64,000 bases of DNA, from the NCBI GenBank assembly GCA_017504205.1, contig JAFVRO010000019.1:62001-126000 (forward strand). The letters are read 5' to 3'. Source of the stretch: Clostridia bacterium. Its GTDB lineage: Bacteria > Bacillota > Clostridia > Oscillospirales > CAG-272. Within the stretch, counting starts at the first letter, position 1. Each line of letters starts with the position of its first letter. Both the position numbers and the translations under genes were made by a program. Positions 1 to 9,317 of this stretch are shown here, one piece after another. The notes under the pieces were generated by a model. That model was not told where the DNA came from and did not search any database. It was given only the letters and a program-made list of their open reading frames with translations.

Positions 1-1394
1 CTTTGGCTGAGAGAATACTTGATGACGATCACTACGGACTTGAGAAGGTCAAGGAAAGAATATTGGAGTTTTTGGCTGTCAGAAAGAATAGTGATACGCT
101 CAAGGGGCAGATAATTTGTCTTGTAGGGCCTCCCGGCACGGGAAAGACTTCTATTGCGTCATCGGTTGCAAGAGCAGTGAAGCGTGAGTTCGTAAGAGTT
201 TCGCTTGGAGGAATCCGCGACGAGGCGGAGATAAGAGGACACAGAAAGACCTACATAGGGGCGATGCCGGGAAGAATAATCACTGCGCTTCAAAAGGCAG
301 GCGTGAGCAATCCCGTAATGCTACTTGATGAGATAGACAAGATGTCAAGTGACGTTCACGGAGATCCGACGGCGGCAATGCTTGAGGTATTGGATCCCGA
401 GCAGAATGTAGCGTTCAGGGATCATTTTGTAGAGTATCCCTTCGATCTTTCAGACGTATTCTTCATAGCAACGGCGAACTCTCTCAAGAGGATACCGCGT
501 CCGCTCATTGACAGAATGGAAATTATTGAGCTTGGTATTTACACGCGTCTTGAAAAGCTGATGATAGCGAAGAGGCATCTTATACCGAAGCAGCTTAAGC
601 GTCACGGTGTCAACGGAAACTTTCTGCGCTTTACCGATGCGGCGATATACGAGCTTATAGACGGATACACGCGAGAGGCGGGAGTAAGGCGGCTTGAGCA
701 GATGATCGCAGAGGTCATACGCAAGTGTATCAGACGTGCGGAGCGCGGAGACGCCAAGAGCAAGCGCACAACTGTAACCGAGACAAATCTTGCGGGTATT
801 ATCGGTGCGCGCAAAGCGATACCGCCGCACGTTTCAGATGAAGATGAGATAGGAGCAGTCACGGGACTTGCATATACCGAAGTCGGTGGGGATGCACTCG
901 AAATAGAGGCGGTAGTTACTGACGGAAGTGGCAAGCTTGAGCTTACGGGATCTCTCGGAGACGTAATGAAGGAAAGTGCAAGGATCGCAGTTACCTGTGC
1001 CAGAACGGTAGCGGATGAGTACGGATACAAGGCAGATTTTGTCAAGAGTAAGGATGTGCACATTCACGTTCCCGACGGAGCAGTACCGAAGGATGGGCCG
1101 TCTGCGGGAATCACGCTCTGCACGGCGCTTGTAAGTGCGCTTAGTGGATTTAAGGTGCGTCACGATATTGCTATGACGGGAGAGCTTTCGCTCAGAGGGA
1201 AGGTGCTTGCCATCGGCGGCCTCAAGGAAAAGACTATGGCGGCGTATCAACTTGGCATCAGGACGATAATAATCCCGAAGGACAACGTACCGTCTCTTGA
1301 AGAGATAGACCGACAGATAGTTGATGAGATCGAATTTATTCCCTGCTCAAGCATACGGGAGGTTTTAGATGTAGCGGTTATCAGACCGCAATAA
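1..1394 (+). CDS. lon: ATP-dependent protease Lon, C-terminal part (cut by window edge)
   Basis: This is the C-terminal 463 residues of Lon, the cytoplasmic AAA+ serine protease that unfolds and degrades damaged and regulatory proteins. The AAA+ module is visible: Walker A GPPGTGKTS, Walker B MLLDEIDK and a sensor region near FIATANS. The protease domain follows, with the catalytic serine in KDGPSAGIT and the catalytic lysine in GGLKEKTMAAY, so the Ser-Lys dyad is intact. The reading frame is open to the first base and about 300 N-terminal residues are missing, so the true start lies upstream. ysxC follows 21 bp later, the usual lon-ysxC order of Firmicutes. Confidence 0.97.
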   Translation, partial: LAERILDDDHYGLEKVKERILEFLAVRKNSDTLKGQIICLVGPPGTGKTSIASSVARAVKREFVRVSLGGIRDEAEIRGHRKTYIGAMPGRIITALQKAGVSNPVMLLDEIDKMSSDVHGDPTAAMLEVLDPEQNVAFRDHFVEYPFDLSDVFFIATANSLKRIPRPLIDRMEIIELGIYTRLEKLMIAKRHLIPKQLKRHGVNGNFLRFTDAAIYELIDGYTREAGVRRLEQMIAEVIRKCIRRAERGDAKSKRTTVTETNLAGIIGARKAIPPHVSDEDEIGAVTGLAYTEVGGDALEIEAVVTDGSGKLELTGSLGDVMKESARIAVTCARTVADEYGYKADFVKSKDVHIHVPDGAVPKDGPSAGITLCTALVSALSGFKVRHDIAMTGELSLRGKVLAIGGLKEKTMAAYQLGIRTIIIPKDNVPSLEEIDRQIVDEIEFIPCSSIREVLDVAVIRPQ

Positions 1395-1415
1395 CGTACA
1401 ACGAAAGGATACGGT

Positions 1416-2018
1416 ATGGCAGACATTAATATACAGAACGCGACGCTCAGGATCACCGCAGGGCTTCCGTCGCAGTTTCCGACGCAGGCAGTACCGCAGG
1501 TGGCATTATCGGGGCGTTCCAACGTGGGAAAAAGCTCACTTATCAACACACTTCTTAACCGAAAGTCATTGGCGCGTGTCAGCTCGTCGCCCGGAAAGAC
1601 TATAACTATAAATTTTTACGATATTGACCGCAAGCTATTTCTCGTTGATATGCCGGGATACGGCTATGCGAAGCGCACTCCTCAGGAAAAGGAGCGTTGG
1701 TCAAGGTTGACGGACGGTTATTTTACCGATAATAAAAATATTGATCTTCTGAAGCTTGTTGTGCAGCTCATTGACAGCCGTGTAGGGCCTACGAAAGATG
1801 ACGAGATGATGTTGAATTATCTCATTTCCATGGGCATTCCTTACATCGTGGTTGCGACGAAGATCGACAAGCTCAACAAGACGGAGAGAGCAAAATCTCT
1901 TGCGTCTCTTGCAGCGCATCCGCTTATAGGGGCGGAAACCCTGATCATTCCCTTCTCCGCGTTGAAAAATGAGGGGCGTCAGGAGCTTTGGCGTGCGATA
2001 CTTTCGCACGTTCAATAA
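1416..2018 (+). CDS. ysxC: Ribosome biogenesis GTP-binding protein YsxC/EngB
   Basis: A 200-residue TRAFAC-class GTPase needed for late assembly of the 50S ribosomal subunit. The G1 P-loop GRSNVGKS is at residues 33-40, the switch II motif DMPG at 78-81 followed by YGYAK, and the guanine-specificity motif TKIDK lies in the C-terminal third. Length and motif order match the family (about 195-210 residues). The start has an AAAGGA site about 8 bp upstream. The gene sits directly after lon, probably co-transcribed. Confidence 0.96.
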   Translation: MADINIQNATLRITAGLPSQFPTQAVPQVALSGRSNVGKSSLINTLLNRKSLARVSSSPGKTITINFYDIDRKLFLVDMPGYGYAKRTPQEKERWSRLTDGYFTDNKNIDLLKLVVQLIDSRVGPTKDDEMMLNYLISMGIPYIVVATKIDKLNKTERAKSLASLAAHPLIGAETLIIPFSALKNEGRQELWRAILSHVQ

Positions 2019-2053
2019 AACCGTAAACGGTTAACTATGGAAAGGGTGGTAGT

Positions 2054-2818
2054 ATGAATATTCTTTCAAATTTAAGATCCGAGCTTCCTTTTTTGCTTAT
2101 GAGCATACCGGTTTTGCTCTTTTCGTTTGCATTTCACGAAGCGGCGCATGCGTTTGCGGCGTACAAGCTTGGTGATCACACTGCAAGAAATTTCGGCAGA
2201 CTTACACTTAATCCGTTGAAGCATTTAGATCCCATCGGCACGGTCTCGATGCTGCTCTTCCGCGTTGGATGGGCAAAGCCCGTGCCGATCAATTCCAGAA
2301 ACTTCAACAATCCAAAGCGCGACATGGCACTTTCGGCTCTTGCAGGTCCTGTGTCGAATGCTTTGCTTGCGGTTGTGTGTGCGTTGCTTTTAAAGCTTTT
2401 GATGTGGCTATATCCGATAATGTTTGGGGAGAGCGTATTTTATGAAATCCTTAGGGGCATCGAATTCGGAACAAGACTTGATTGGACGATAACGCTTGCC
2501 TCCATACTCGTATATATGATCTATTCGGGTATGATGGTCAACATCAGTCTTGCGGTATTCAATCTTATCCCGATAGCGCCGCTTGACGGCTCGAGAGTGC
2601 TTCATCTCATACTGCCCACCAAGATTTATTTCGGGCTTATGAAGTATGAAAGATACATTGGAATTGCCTTTCTTGTTATCGTTGCTTTAGGTATTCTTAG
2701 TGGGCCGATAAACTTTATAATTAATGGGATCACAACCGGACTGTTCTCACTTTTAAAAATTTCCTATAATGAAATATCATACATCTACTATTATCTTTTT
2801 AGTGGCTTTGGAGGTTAG
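2054..2818 (+). CDS. Site-2 protease family (M50) membrane metalloprotease
   Basis: A 254-residue integral membrane protein of the compact M50 family. The zinc site is visible as HEAAH near residues 28-32, inside the first membrane segment, and the third ligand region as NLIPIAPLDGSR near residues 173-184. Several further hydrophobic segments are present. Such proteases cut substrates within the membrane; the small SpoIVFB/YwhC-type homologues next to scpA in Clostridia have no firmly assigned substrate. The stop lies 12 bp before scpA and a GGGTGG-type site precedes the start, so it belongs to the scp operon. Confidence 0.9.
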   Translation: MNILSNLRSELPFLLMSIPVLLFSFAFHEAAHAFAAYKLGDHTARNFGRLTLNPLKHLDPIGTVSMLLFRVGWAKPVPINSRNFNNPKRDMALSALAGPVSNALLAVVCALLLKLLMWLYPIMFGESVFYEILRGIEFGTRLDWTITLASILVYMIYSGMMVNISLAVFNLIPIAPLDGSRVLHLILPTKIYFGLMKYERYIGIAFLVIVALGILSGPINFIINGITTGLFSLLKISYNEISYIYYYLFSGFGG

Positions 2819-2830
2819 ACCGAGGGCAGA

Positions 2831-3670
2831 ATGGAAAACACAGTAAATTATCATATCGGGCAGTTTGACGGGCCGCTTGATCTGCTTCTGAGCCTTATAT
2901 CCAAGAACAAGATAGATATTTTTGACATCCCGATCTCACTTGTATGCGATCAGTACATGCAATTTCTGCAGGAGAGTGAGCTTGACGAGATGGAGCTTGC
3001 AGGTGAGTTTCTGCCGATGGCGTGCGAGCTGATGCTTATAAAGAGCAAGATGCTTCTGCCGCGTCCCGAGGCTGAAACGGAGGATCCGAGGGCGATGCTT
3101 ACGGATGCGCTTCTGAGGTTTCAACAGGCGAAGGCGGTGGCATCCAAGCTTTCGGCGTTATATGCGGTATTCAGTGGCAGATGCGTAAAGGAGACGGATG
3201 AGATCAGCATTGACAAAACCTTTGTGCTTGAGCAGTCACCCGAGGCACTCGTATCCGCGATACACAAGGTCAATGTGCGTGCATCCTTGGACGTTCGCAA
3301 CAACACGGAGGTATTCACTCCGATGATACGCAAGCCTGTGATACCGATCGACCGTAAGATACGCGTAATAGTAAAAAGTCTTACGAAAAGGAAGCGTTCT
3401 ACGATACGCGATCTGCTTGCGGACGTGGAGTCTGTGTCTGATGCGGTGGCTACGTTCCTCGGCATTCTTGAGCTTATCAAGACGAAAACGCTTATAATAC
3501 AAGAGCCCGACGAGCTTGGTGAGTACGGCATTGCGGACACGCACGGCATAGACACGGTGCTTGTATATAATCCCGAGGCGGAGATACCCGTTATCGGTGA
3601 CATAAGGGACGGAGACGAGCTTCCCGTAGGACAGCTTTCGACGGACAACATTACTTATGACGTTGAATAA
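2831..3670 (+). CDS. scpA: Segregation and condensation protein A
   Basis: Kleisin subunit of the SMC-ScpAB condensin that compacts and segregates the chromosome. The N-terminal signature is clear (FDGPLDLLLSLI, residues 13-24), followed by the acidic helical region that binds the SMC neck, a flexible middle, and a C-terminal winged helix (about 190-260) that binds the SMC head. At 279 residues it is slightly longer than usual (240-260) because of a short polar C-terminal tail. scpB follows after 35 bp, as in most Firmicutes. Confidence 0.96.
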   Translation: MENTVNYHIGQFDGPLDLLLSLISKNKIDIFDIPISLVCDQYMQFLQESELDEMELAGEFLPMACELMLIKSKMLLPRPEAETEDPRAMLTDALLRFQQAKAVASKLSALYAVFSGRCVKETDEISIDKTFVLEQSPEALVSAIHKVNVRASLDVRNNTEVFTPMIRKPVIPIDRKIRVIVKSLTKRKRSTIRDLLADVESVSDAVATFLGILELIKTKTLIIQEPDELGEYGIADTHGIDTVLVYNPEAEIPVIGDIRDGDELPVGQLSTDNITYDVE

Positions 3671-3705
3671 AAGTATAAATTTATTATCTGGAGAAGAATA
3701 ACGCG

Positions 3706-4332
3706 ATGGAAGAACAAGGCATCAGCATTGTTAACAATTTAAAGGCGGCTATTGAGGCGATACTTTTTGCCGCGGGACATCCCGTAAAATACGAGCGTAT
3801 TGCGGACGTACTTGGAATTTCGGTCAAGGACGTAAAGGCGTTGACCGAGCATCTTGCGGAGGTATATGCCGACGAGGAGAACGGAAGCGGTCTTATGCTT
3901 CTCAACTATGAGGAGAGCGGAACCTGTCAGCTCTGCACGAAGGAGCAATACGCGCCATACATACGCGAAGCACTTGGAATACGCAAAGGTGGCAATCTCT
4001 CGCCGTCCTCGCTTGAGGTGCTTGCGATAGTGGCATACAATCAACCTGTTACAAGATCGTTTATAGATCAGGTCAGAGGCACAGACAGTTCGTACGCTAC
4101 TACGTCGTTGATAGACAAGGAATTGATAGAGGCGTGCGGTACCTTGGATGCGCCCGGCAGACCTAAGCTTTACCGCACTACGGAAAAATTCCTGAGAGTT
4201 TTCGGGTTAACCTCTTTGGAGGAGCTTCCCGTGGCGGAGCATCTTGTTATGCCGGAGGATGCAAAGGAGCTTACAGAGGAGCAGATCGCAGAGGCGGCAG
4301 AGAATGCGGCCGAAAAGCCGACTGAAGAATAA
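3706..4332 (+). CDS. scpB: Segregation and condensation protein B
   Basis: A 208-residue ScpB, which dimerises and binds the ScpA kleisin in the SMC condensin. Two winged-helix domains are recognisable: residues about 8-80 (AIEAILFAAGHPV is the typical opening) and about 90-170 (SLEVLAIVAYNQPVTR followed by LIDKELIEACG). The last 35 residues are Glu/Ala-rich and probably disordered. The start follows a GGAGAA site. It lies between scpA and the DUF2953 gene in an unbroken plus-strand run. Confidence 0.96.
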   Translation: MEEQGISIVNNLKAAIEAILFAAGHPVKYERIADVLGISVKDVKALTEHLAEVYADEENGSGLMLLNYEESGTCQLCTKEQYAPYIREALGIRKGGNLSPSSLEVLAIVAYNQPVTRSFIDQVRGTDSSYATTSLIDKELIEACGTLDAPGRPKLYRTTEKFLRVFGLTSLEELPVAEHLVMPEDAKELTEEQIAEAAENAAEKPTEE

Positions 4333-4383
4333 GCTTCACGGAGCAAATAATCCTTAAAAATTGCACGAATGGAGGATGGGCGC

Positions 4384-5148
4384 ATGGTAGCGTTGATAAT
4401 TTTGCTTTGCATTGCTTTATTTATAGCGCTATTACTGTCCTTCAAGGCGTGTGTGACGGTTGAATATTCCGACGAGGTGAGGCTCAGCGTAACCGTACTT
4501 GGATTTATGAAGATCAATCTTTTGCCGAGGCGCAAAAAGAAGGTACGACTGAGCAAATACTCCAGGAGAGCGGTAGAGCGCCGTCGGCGCAAGGAAGCAA
4601 AGAAGGCGGCGGAAAAGCAGGCTAAGAAGCGTCAGAAGAAGCAACAGAAGGCGGAGAAGAAAAAGCTCAGTCCCGAGGAAAAACGTGCTCTCAAGGAGGG
4701 CAAGCCGACGCTTATTGACAACGTGGACATGGTGGTAAGCATAGTGAAAATGTTTTTCACCAAGTTCTTCAGGCATTTAAAGATCAAGGTTGCAAGACTT
4801 CACATAGTGATAGGCACCGGAGATGCCGCCGAGACTGCAGTGATATACGGTGCGGTATGTCAGGCGGTAAATCCGCTTGTATATCTGCTTGAAAAGTACA
4901 CAAACATCAACAAGCTTGAGGATGCGGACATTGCCATATATCCCGATTTTCTTGCCGAGAGTACGAAGGTCGACGTTAAGATATCCTTTTCGTTAAGGGT
5001 ATGGCATTTGTTTGACATCGGTTTGGGAGCTCTCAAGAGATTTATTGGAACGAGAATAAAGGCATCACGCCGAGCTGCGAAGAAGCGTGCTCTGGAGGAG
5101 CTTGAGGCGGAGCGTCGGGCACAAAGGACGAGCACAAAGAATAAATAG
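4384..5148 (+). CDS. DUF2953 domain-containing membrane-anchored protein
   Basis: A 254-residue protein with an N-terminal membrane helix (ALIILLCIALFIALLLSF), a very basic Lys/Arg/Gln-rich stretch (about 55-115) that probably forms a charged helix, and a DUF2953 domain toward the C-terminus (VIGTGDAAETAVIYG region). The family is widespread in sporulating Firmicutes beside ytfJ and its role is not established. I chose the ATG at 4384 over the one at 4369 because GGAGG at 4370-4374 lies 9 bp before it, whereas the upstream ATG overlaps that site. ytfJ follows after 91 bp. Confidence 0.85.
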   Translation: MVALIILLCIALFIALLLSFKACVTVEYSDEVRLSVTVLGFMKINLLPRRKKKVRLSKYSRRAVERRRRKEAKKAAEKQAKKRQKKQQKAEKKKLSPEEKRALKEGKPTLIDNVDMVVSIVKMFFTKFFRHLKIKVARLHIVIGTGDAAETAVIYGAVCQAVNPLVYLLEKYTNINKLEDADIAIYPDFLAESTKVDVKISFSLRVWHLFDIGLGALKRFIGTRIKASRRAAKKRALEELEAERRAQRTSTKNK

Positions 5149-5239
5149 CACTCGGTTACACCAAGTATTTATACAAAGCAAATATACAAAACAATTTATT
5201 GAATAATCAGCTACGGCTGTTATATGAAAGGAAACGATC

Positions 5240-5671
5240 ATGGGAAACGAAAACAAGCTTCAGGACATCATCAAAACATCACTTGAAAACATACGCGGAC
5301 TTGTCGATGCAAACACGATAATCGGCAATCCTTACGTTACGAACACCGGAGTAACAATTATTCCCGTATCCAAGATCTCCGTCGGATTTGCGACGGGCGG
5401 ACTTGATTACAACGGCAAGGGAGATGCTCCTCAGCCGTCCAAGCTTCAGAATTTCGGCGGTGCCGGAGGCACGGGAGTGTCCGTTGTTCCCGTTGGTTTT
5501 ATCGTTATTTCCGCTACCGGCAACGTAGATTTCATCAACGTTGGCATGAAAGCACCGAGTGATCCCATTGAGCAGATCGCGGGAATTATTGAGCGCTCAC
5601 CTGAGATAATTGAACGTATCAAAAGCACATTTGAAAAGAAGTCCGATGCAGAAGAAGCAACGGGAAACTGA
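5240..5671 (+). CDS. ytfJ: Sporulation protein YtfJ (GerW family)
   Basis: A 143-residue GerW/YtfJ-family protein. In Bacillus the homologue is made in the forespore and is needed for normal germination. The conserved core is present: DANTIIGNPYVT, VSKISVGFATGG, a Gly-rich GGAGGTGVSVVPVGF and the downstream hydrophobic strand. The start is preceded by GAAAGGA. It lies between DUF2953 and a DacF-like carboxypeptidase, a pairing typical of spore formers, which with spo0A downstream supports a sporulating lifestyle. No clear forespore sigma-factor promoter could be picked out by eye. Confidence 0.93.
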   Translation: MGNENKLQDIIKTSLENIRGLVDANTIIGNPYVTNTGVTIIPVSKISVGFATGGLDYNGKGDAPQPSKLQNFGGAGGTGVSVVPVGFIVISATGNVDFINVGMKAPSDPIEQIAGIIERSPEIIERIKSTFEKKSDAEEATGN

Positions 5672-5753
5672 TGCAGAGATCGTATAATTAACGTTCATAC
5701 GCCCGGCGCGACTTTAATATAATTATACAGTTATTATATTGGAGGAGCGCATT

Positions 5754-6962
5754 ATGAAAAAAAGAGCTTTAATACTTATATTGACCGTTATACTTGTGGT
5801 GGTATCGCTTCCCTTTTCGGTCTTTGCGTTTGGCGAAAGAGTAAATGAAAAGGAGCTTGCTTTGGCAGAGTATGAAACTCAAGCCGTTACAGTTTCAAGC
5901 ACACAGGTTGGAGAGATATCTGCACGCGGCGCGGTGCTTATCAATGCAGATACAGGAGACATTCTGTACGACAAAAATGCTGATGAGCGGCTTCCCATGG
6001 CAAGCACGACGAAGATAATGACTGCGCTTGTTGCCGTTGAATCCATGCCTCTTGACTCGCTTATAACGGTAACTCGGGAGTCGGTGGGCGTTGAAGGATC
6101 AAGTATATACCTATGCGAGGGTGAGCGACTTACGCTTGAGGATCTGCTTTATGCCTTGTTGCTTGAATCTGCAAACGATGCTGCAAATGCAATAGCGATA
6201 GGAGTTTCGAGAAGTGTTGAAGCCTTCGCGGAGCTTATGAACGAGCGCGCGAGCAGTTTGGGTTTGAAGGATACGCATTTTGAAAATCCGCACGGTCTTG
6301 ATGGGCAGACGCACTACACGACCGCGCGGGAGCTTGCCAGAATCACCCAAGCGGCGCTTGCGAACGAAGCACTTGCTACAATTGTCGGAACTGTACGAAA
6401 AACCATTGCGTTTGACCTTGACGGTCAGAAAAATGAACGGTTACTTATCAACCACAACAGACTTTTGCGGCTTTATGAGGGAACTGTCGGAGTCAAGACG
6501 GGATTCACGAAGAAGAGTGGCAGATGTCTTGTTTCGTGCGCATTACGCGACGGTGTAAGGCTTATTGCTGTCACACTTAACGCACCTGACGATTGGGATG
6601 ATCACGCGCGTATGCTGGACTTTGGATTTGAAGTCTACGAAAAGGTAACACTATGCGAGCCACTTGATTTTTCCGTAATGCTTCCGCTTATCAACGGCAT
6701 TGAGGAGCATATTACTGTATGCAACCCCAATGGCGCGTACGCGGTTTTGCCAAGGGTGCGCGAGGATATAACCTACACGGTTGAGCTATCACGGTTTGAA
6801 TTTGCACCAATCGAAAAGGGAGAGGTCTTGGGACGTCTCGTTTTCAGGTGTGGAGACTCTGTAGTTGGTGAATGCCAATTGGTTGCGGCGTACGGTGTAA
6901 GCGCCAGCGTTGAAGGTGAAAAAGGCTCGTTGGCGAATTGGTTAAGAAGATTGTTTAATTAA
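5754..6962 (+). CDS. dacF: D-alanyl-D-alanine carboxypeptidase (DacF-like PBP5 family, S11)
   Basis: A 402-residue secreted low-molecular-weight penicillin-binding protein that trims the terminal D-Ala of peptidoglycan stem peptides. An N-terminal signal peptide or anchor (residues about 4-26) precedes the S11 catalytic domain: SxxK at S84-K87 (STTK), SxN at 139-141 (SAN) and KTG at 248-250. A PBP5-type beta domain follows (about 305-380). The start at 5754 is supported by GGAGG at 5741-5745. Its position after ytfJ suggests the spore-cortex paralogue DacF, but sequence alone cannot separate it from vegetative DacA. Confidence 0.9.
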   Translation: MKKRALILILTVILVVVSLPFSVFAFGERVNEKELALAEYETQAVTVSSTQVGEISARGAVLINADTGDILYDKNADERLPMASTTKIMTALVAVESMPLDSLITVTRESVGVEGSSIYLCEGERLTLEDLLYALLLESANDAANAIAIGVSRSVEAFAELMNERASSLGLKDTHFENPHGLDGQTHYTTARELARITQAALANEALATIVGTVRKTIAFDLDGQKNERLLINHNRLLRLYEGTVGVKTGFTKKSGRCLVSCALRDGVRLIAVTLNAPDDWDDHARMLDFGFEVYEKVTLCEPLDFSVMLPLINGIEEHITVCNPNGAYAVLPRVREDITYTVELSRFEFAPIEKGEVLGRLVFRCGDSVVGECQLVAAYGVSASVEGEKGSLANWLRRLFN

Positions 6963-6989
6963 AATTCACTATTAATATAAGGAAGTAAA

Positions 6990-7733
6990 ATGGAAAAGCA
7001 GACTCCTATGGAGATAAGATTACAAAAATACTTTACGGACTGCGGTATAATGTCACGCAGGGCGGCTGAAAAGGTTATAGAAGAGGGCTTAGTCAAGGTC
7101 AACGGAAAAACGGCGCATTTAGGTCAGAAGATTATTCCCGGAAAGGATCGGGTAGAATACAACGGTGAGCTTATCGTAATGCAGAAGACGGCAGAAAAGC
7201 TTTACATCATGCTCAACAAGCCCCGTGGGGTTATCACTTCCCTTTCGGATGAAAAGGGGCGCAGATGTATTGCTGATCTGATAAAGGATATCCCGGGACG
7301 TGTATACCCTGTCGGAAGGCTTGATTACAATTCAGACGGGCTTTTACTTTTGTCGAATGACGGCGAGTTTACGAACAGGCTGACGCATCCGAAGCACAGT
7401 ATACCGAAGATTTATTTCGTCAAGGTTTCGGGAAAGATCACATCGGAGCAGATGCACAAGCTTACCTCGGATATGGTTATAGACGGATACAAGATCGAGC
7501 CGGTTCAGGTGGATATATACGATATTACCGACACATCATCAATTTTGCAGTTCACGTTATTTGAGGGACGCAACCGGCAGATTCGCAAAATGTGCGAACA
7601 GGCAGGTCTTCGGGTATTAAGACTCAAAAGGATCGCTATCGGCACGGTGCAGCTTGGTGATCTTCCGGCGGGAAAATGGCGTCATCTTACCGCCAAGGAG
7701 GTAAGATATCTTATGGGCAAAAATAAGGATTAA
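6990..7733 (+). CDS. rluB: rRNA pseudouridine synthase, RluB/RsuA family
   Basis: A 247-residue pseudouridine synthase. An N-terminal S4 RNA-binding domain (about 9-60, containing GIMSRRAAEKVIEEGLVKVNG) precedes the catalytic domain. The catalytic aspartate sits in GRLDYNSDGLLLLSNDG and the second family motif is EGRNRQIRKMC. These enzymes modify helix 89/93 positions of 23S rRNA (RluB) or 16S rRNA (RsuA); in Firmicutes this gene beside scpB/ytfJ is usually called RluB. The start has AAGGAAG about 7 bp upstream. It is likely co-transcribed with the dac gene 27 bp upstream. Confidence 0.93.
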   Translation: MEKQTPMEIRLQKYFTDCGIMSRRAAEKVIEEGLVKVNGKTAHLGQKIIPGKDRVEYNGELIVMQKTAEKLYIMLNKPRGVITSLSDEKGRRCIADLIKDIPGRVYPVGRLDYNSDGLLLLSNDGEFTNRLTHPKHSIPKIYFVKVSGKITSEQMHKLTSDMVIDGYKIEPVQVDIYDITDTSSILQFTLFEGRNRQIRKMCEQAGLRVLRLKRIAIGTVQLGDLPAGKWRHLTAKEVRYLMGKNKD

Positions 7734-7751
7734 TTTTTAACGGAGGACAAT

Positions 7752-8156
7752 ATGCTTAAAGCTTTACCAATCAAGAGCAAGGAAGAACAGGAATTGATAT
7801 GTAACAGGTGTGGAGTTGAATTTGATGCGGACTATCTGGCGTATTCTGTTACGGTAGACGGATTACTTGTGGGCATTTGCCAATTCAAGTTTTCATCAGA
7901 TGGCGGAATTGTGCGCGATATAGGTATCGTTCAGGGATCTGACGATTACGAGGCATTATTTGTACTTGGACGCGCAGTGCTCAACATCATTGATCTTTGC
8001 GGCACTCACTACGCATATTACACAGGCGACGTTGAGGAAAAGGGTGAGAAATTCAAACGTCTCATTACAATGATAGGCTTTTTAAAAAATGCGGATAACG
8101 GTCGATACGAGGTCGATCTTAACGGATTTTTCGATCATCCGTGTCAGCATCACTGA
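7752..8156 (+). CDS. Small protein, possible degenerate GNAT fold, unknown function
   Basis: A 134-residue soluble protein that I do not recognise with certainty. The pattern of strands (YLAYSVTVDGLLVGICQFKF, then GGIVRDIGIVQG) followed by a helix (EALFVLGRAVLNIIDLCG) resembles the core of an acetyltransferase-like (GNAT) fold, but the acetyl-CoA-binding R/Q-x-x-G-x-G/A loop is not evident. The C-terminus ends with several histidines and a cysteine. It starts 18 bp after rluB with a GGAGGA site and is the last gene before a strong terminator, so it is probably the tail of the scp/ytfJ/rluB run. Confidence 0.7.
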   Translation: MLKALPIKSKEEQELICNRCGVEFDADYLAYSVTVDGLLVGICQFKFSSDGGIVRDIGIVQGSDDYEALFVLGRAVLNIIDLCGTHYAYYTGDVEEKGEKFKRLITMIGFLKNADNGRYEVDLNGFFDHPCQHH

Positions 8157-8174
8157 GTTTTCGGGGTTTTTTTC

Positions 8175-8205
8175 AGCAGGGTTTTGCCCTGCTTTTTGTT
8201 TTTTG
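8175..8205 (+). terminator. Rho-independent terminator after the scp-rluB run
   Basis: AGCAGGG (8175-8181) pairs with CCCTGCT (8187-8193) across a five-base loop, followed by a T-rich tract. It closes the plus-strand cluster before spo0A. Confidence 0.85.
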
Positions 8206-8303
8206 TTGTGTTCGTATGAAAAATTGGAATTCATTGGTAATAATTGACAAAAATTGGTATTAAAGTTTGGTTATCTTTGTGTTTGGAATTTTTTAGAAAA
8301 GTA

Positions 8304-8332
8304 TTGCTATATTTTCCATTTTATGGTAAAAT
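8304..8332 (+). promoter_or_regulatory. Predicted sigma-A promoter of spo0A
   Basis: TTGCTA (8304-8309), a 17-bp spacer and TAAAAT (8327-8332) stand 35 bp before the spo0A start, with GGAGG at 8356-8360. A TGTCAAA word at 8339-8345 resembles the 0A box (TGTCGAA) at six of seven positions. A second such word on the opposite strand lies within TTGACAA at 8244-8250. Autoregulation is therefore possible but unproven. Confidence 0.6.
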
Positions 8333-8366
8333 AATATTGTCAAAATAATTCATTTGGAGGTATAAA

Positions 8367-9170
8367 ATGGAATACAGTGCAAAAATCCTTATAGCGGACG
8401 AGAGCGCGGCACAAAGGCAGATGCTGAAGGAGAGTCTTGGTCGGGCGGGATTTCGATACATCGAAGAAGCAGTAAACGGAGAGGATGCGCTAATAAAGAC
8501 GGGGCGCATTCATCCCGACATTGTGATAGTTGATATATGGTTGTCAAAGATCGACGGTATAGGGGTAATACGCAGATGCAAGACCTTGAACTATGCACCC
8601 GGAAAGGTTCCCTGCTTTATAGTTACATCAGCGGTATCTAATCAAAACGTATTTATTGAGGCAACGTCGGCGGGGGCTGATCTTTGCTTGCTCAAGCCAT
8701 TGAACGCAAGCAGCTTATGTGAGCATATCAATGGGCTTATGAAAAACAGAATTGGAAATCAGAATCAGGGCTTGATCCAGCAGATGGCTCAGGGTGCTGA
8801 GGGTCACCAAGCACCGCCTGACATCGAGGCTCAGGTTACACAGATAATCCATCAGATCGGAGTACCTGCGCACATCAAGGGGTATCAATATTTACGCACG
8901 GCAATTCTTCTGACCATCAACGACAGTGATATAATCAATTCTGTAACGAAGGTATTATATCCGTCGGTAGCGAAGAAATATTCGACCACGACCTCAAGGG
9001 TGGAGCGAGCTATAAGGCACGCGATCGAGGTTGCGTGGGACAGAGGTGATATAGAGACCCTCAATTCTTATTTTGGTTATACGGTACAGAACAGTCGCGG
9101 AAAGCCGACGAATTCTGAATTTATTGCGATGATAGCTGATAATCTGAGATTAAAGTATAAGCTTTATTGA
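8367..9170 (+). CDS. spo0A: Sporulation master response regulator Spo0A
   Basis: A 267-residue two-domain response regulator that commits the cell to sporulation when phosphorylated. The receiver domain (about 5-130) has the acidic pair D11/E12, phospho-acceptor D56 (VIVDIWL), the conserved Thr in IVTS and K110 (LLKPL). The Spo0A-specific C-terminal DNA-binding domain starts near residue 155 ([21 protein letters not shown]) and contains the recognition helix region [18 protein letters not shown]. Length matches the family. It is transcribed alone, with its own promoter and a perfect terminator downstream. spoIVB and recN, common neighbours elsewhere, are not adjacent here. Confidence 0.97.
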   Translation: MEYSAKILIADESAAQRQMLKESLGRAGFRYIEEAVNGEDALIKTGRIHPDIVIVDIWLSKIDGIGVIRRCKTLNYAPGKVPCFIVTSAVSNQNVFIEATSAGADLCLLKPLNASSLCEHINGLMKNRIGNQNQGLIQQMAQGAEGHQAPPDIEAQVTQIIHQIGVPAHIKGYQYLRTAILLTINDSDIINSVTKVLYPSVAKKYSTTTSRVERAIRHAIEVAWDRGDIETLNSYFGYTVQNSRGKPTNSEFIAMIADNLRLKYKLY

Positions 9171-9240
9171 CGTGACTTGTTGGGGTGAATTTGCAAGGCG
9201 CACGGATGTGTTTTTTGATAGTGCAGTAAGTTCAGCTATC

Positions 9241-9276
9241 GGGGCAGTCTCACGCAAGTGAGACTGCCCCTTTTTT
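9241..9276 (+). terminator. Strong rho-independent terminator after spo0A
   Basis: A perfect 13-bp stem, GGGGCAGTCTCAC (9241-9253) with GTGAGACTGCCCC (9258-9270), has a GCAA loop and is followed by six T. It ends the monocistronic spo0A unit. Confidence 0.93.
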
Positions 9277-9317
9277 ATCACACGTTGAACAAATATTTCA
9301 TTTTTTTCATCACAGTA

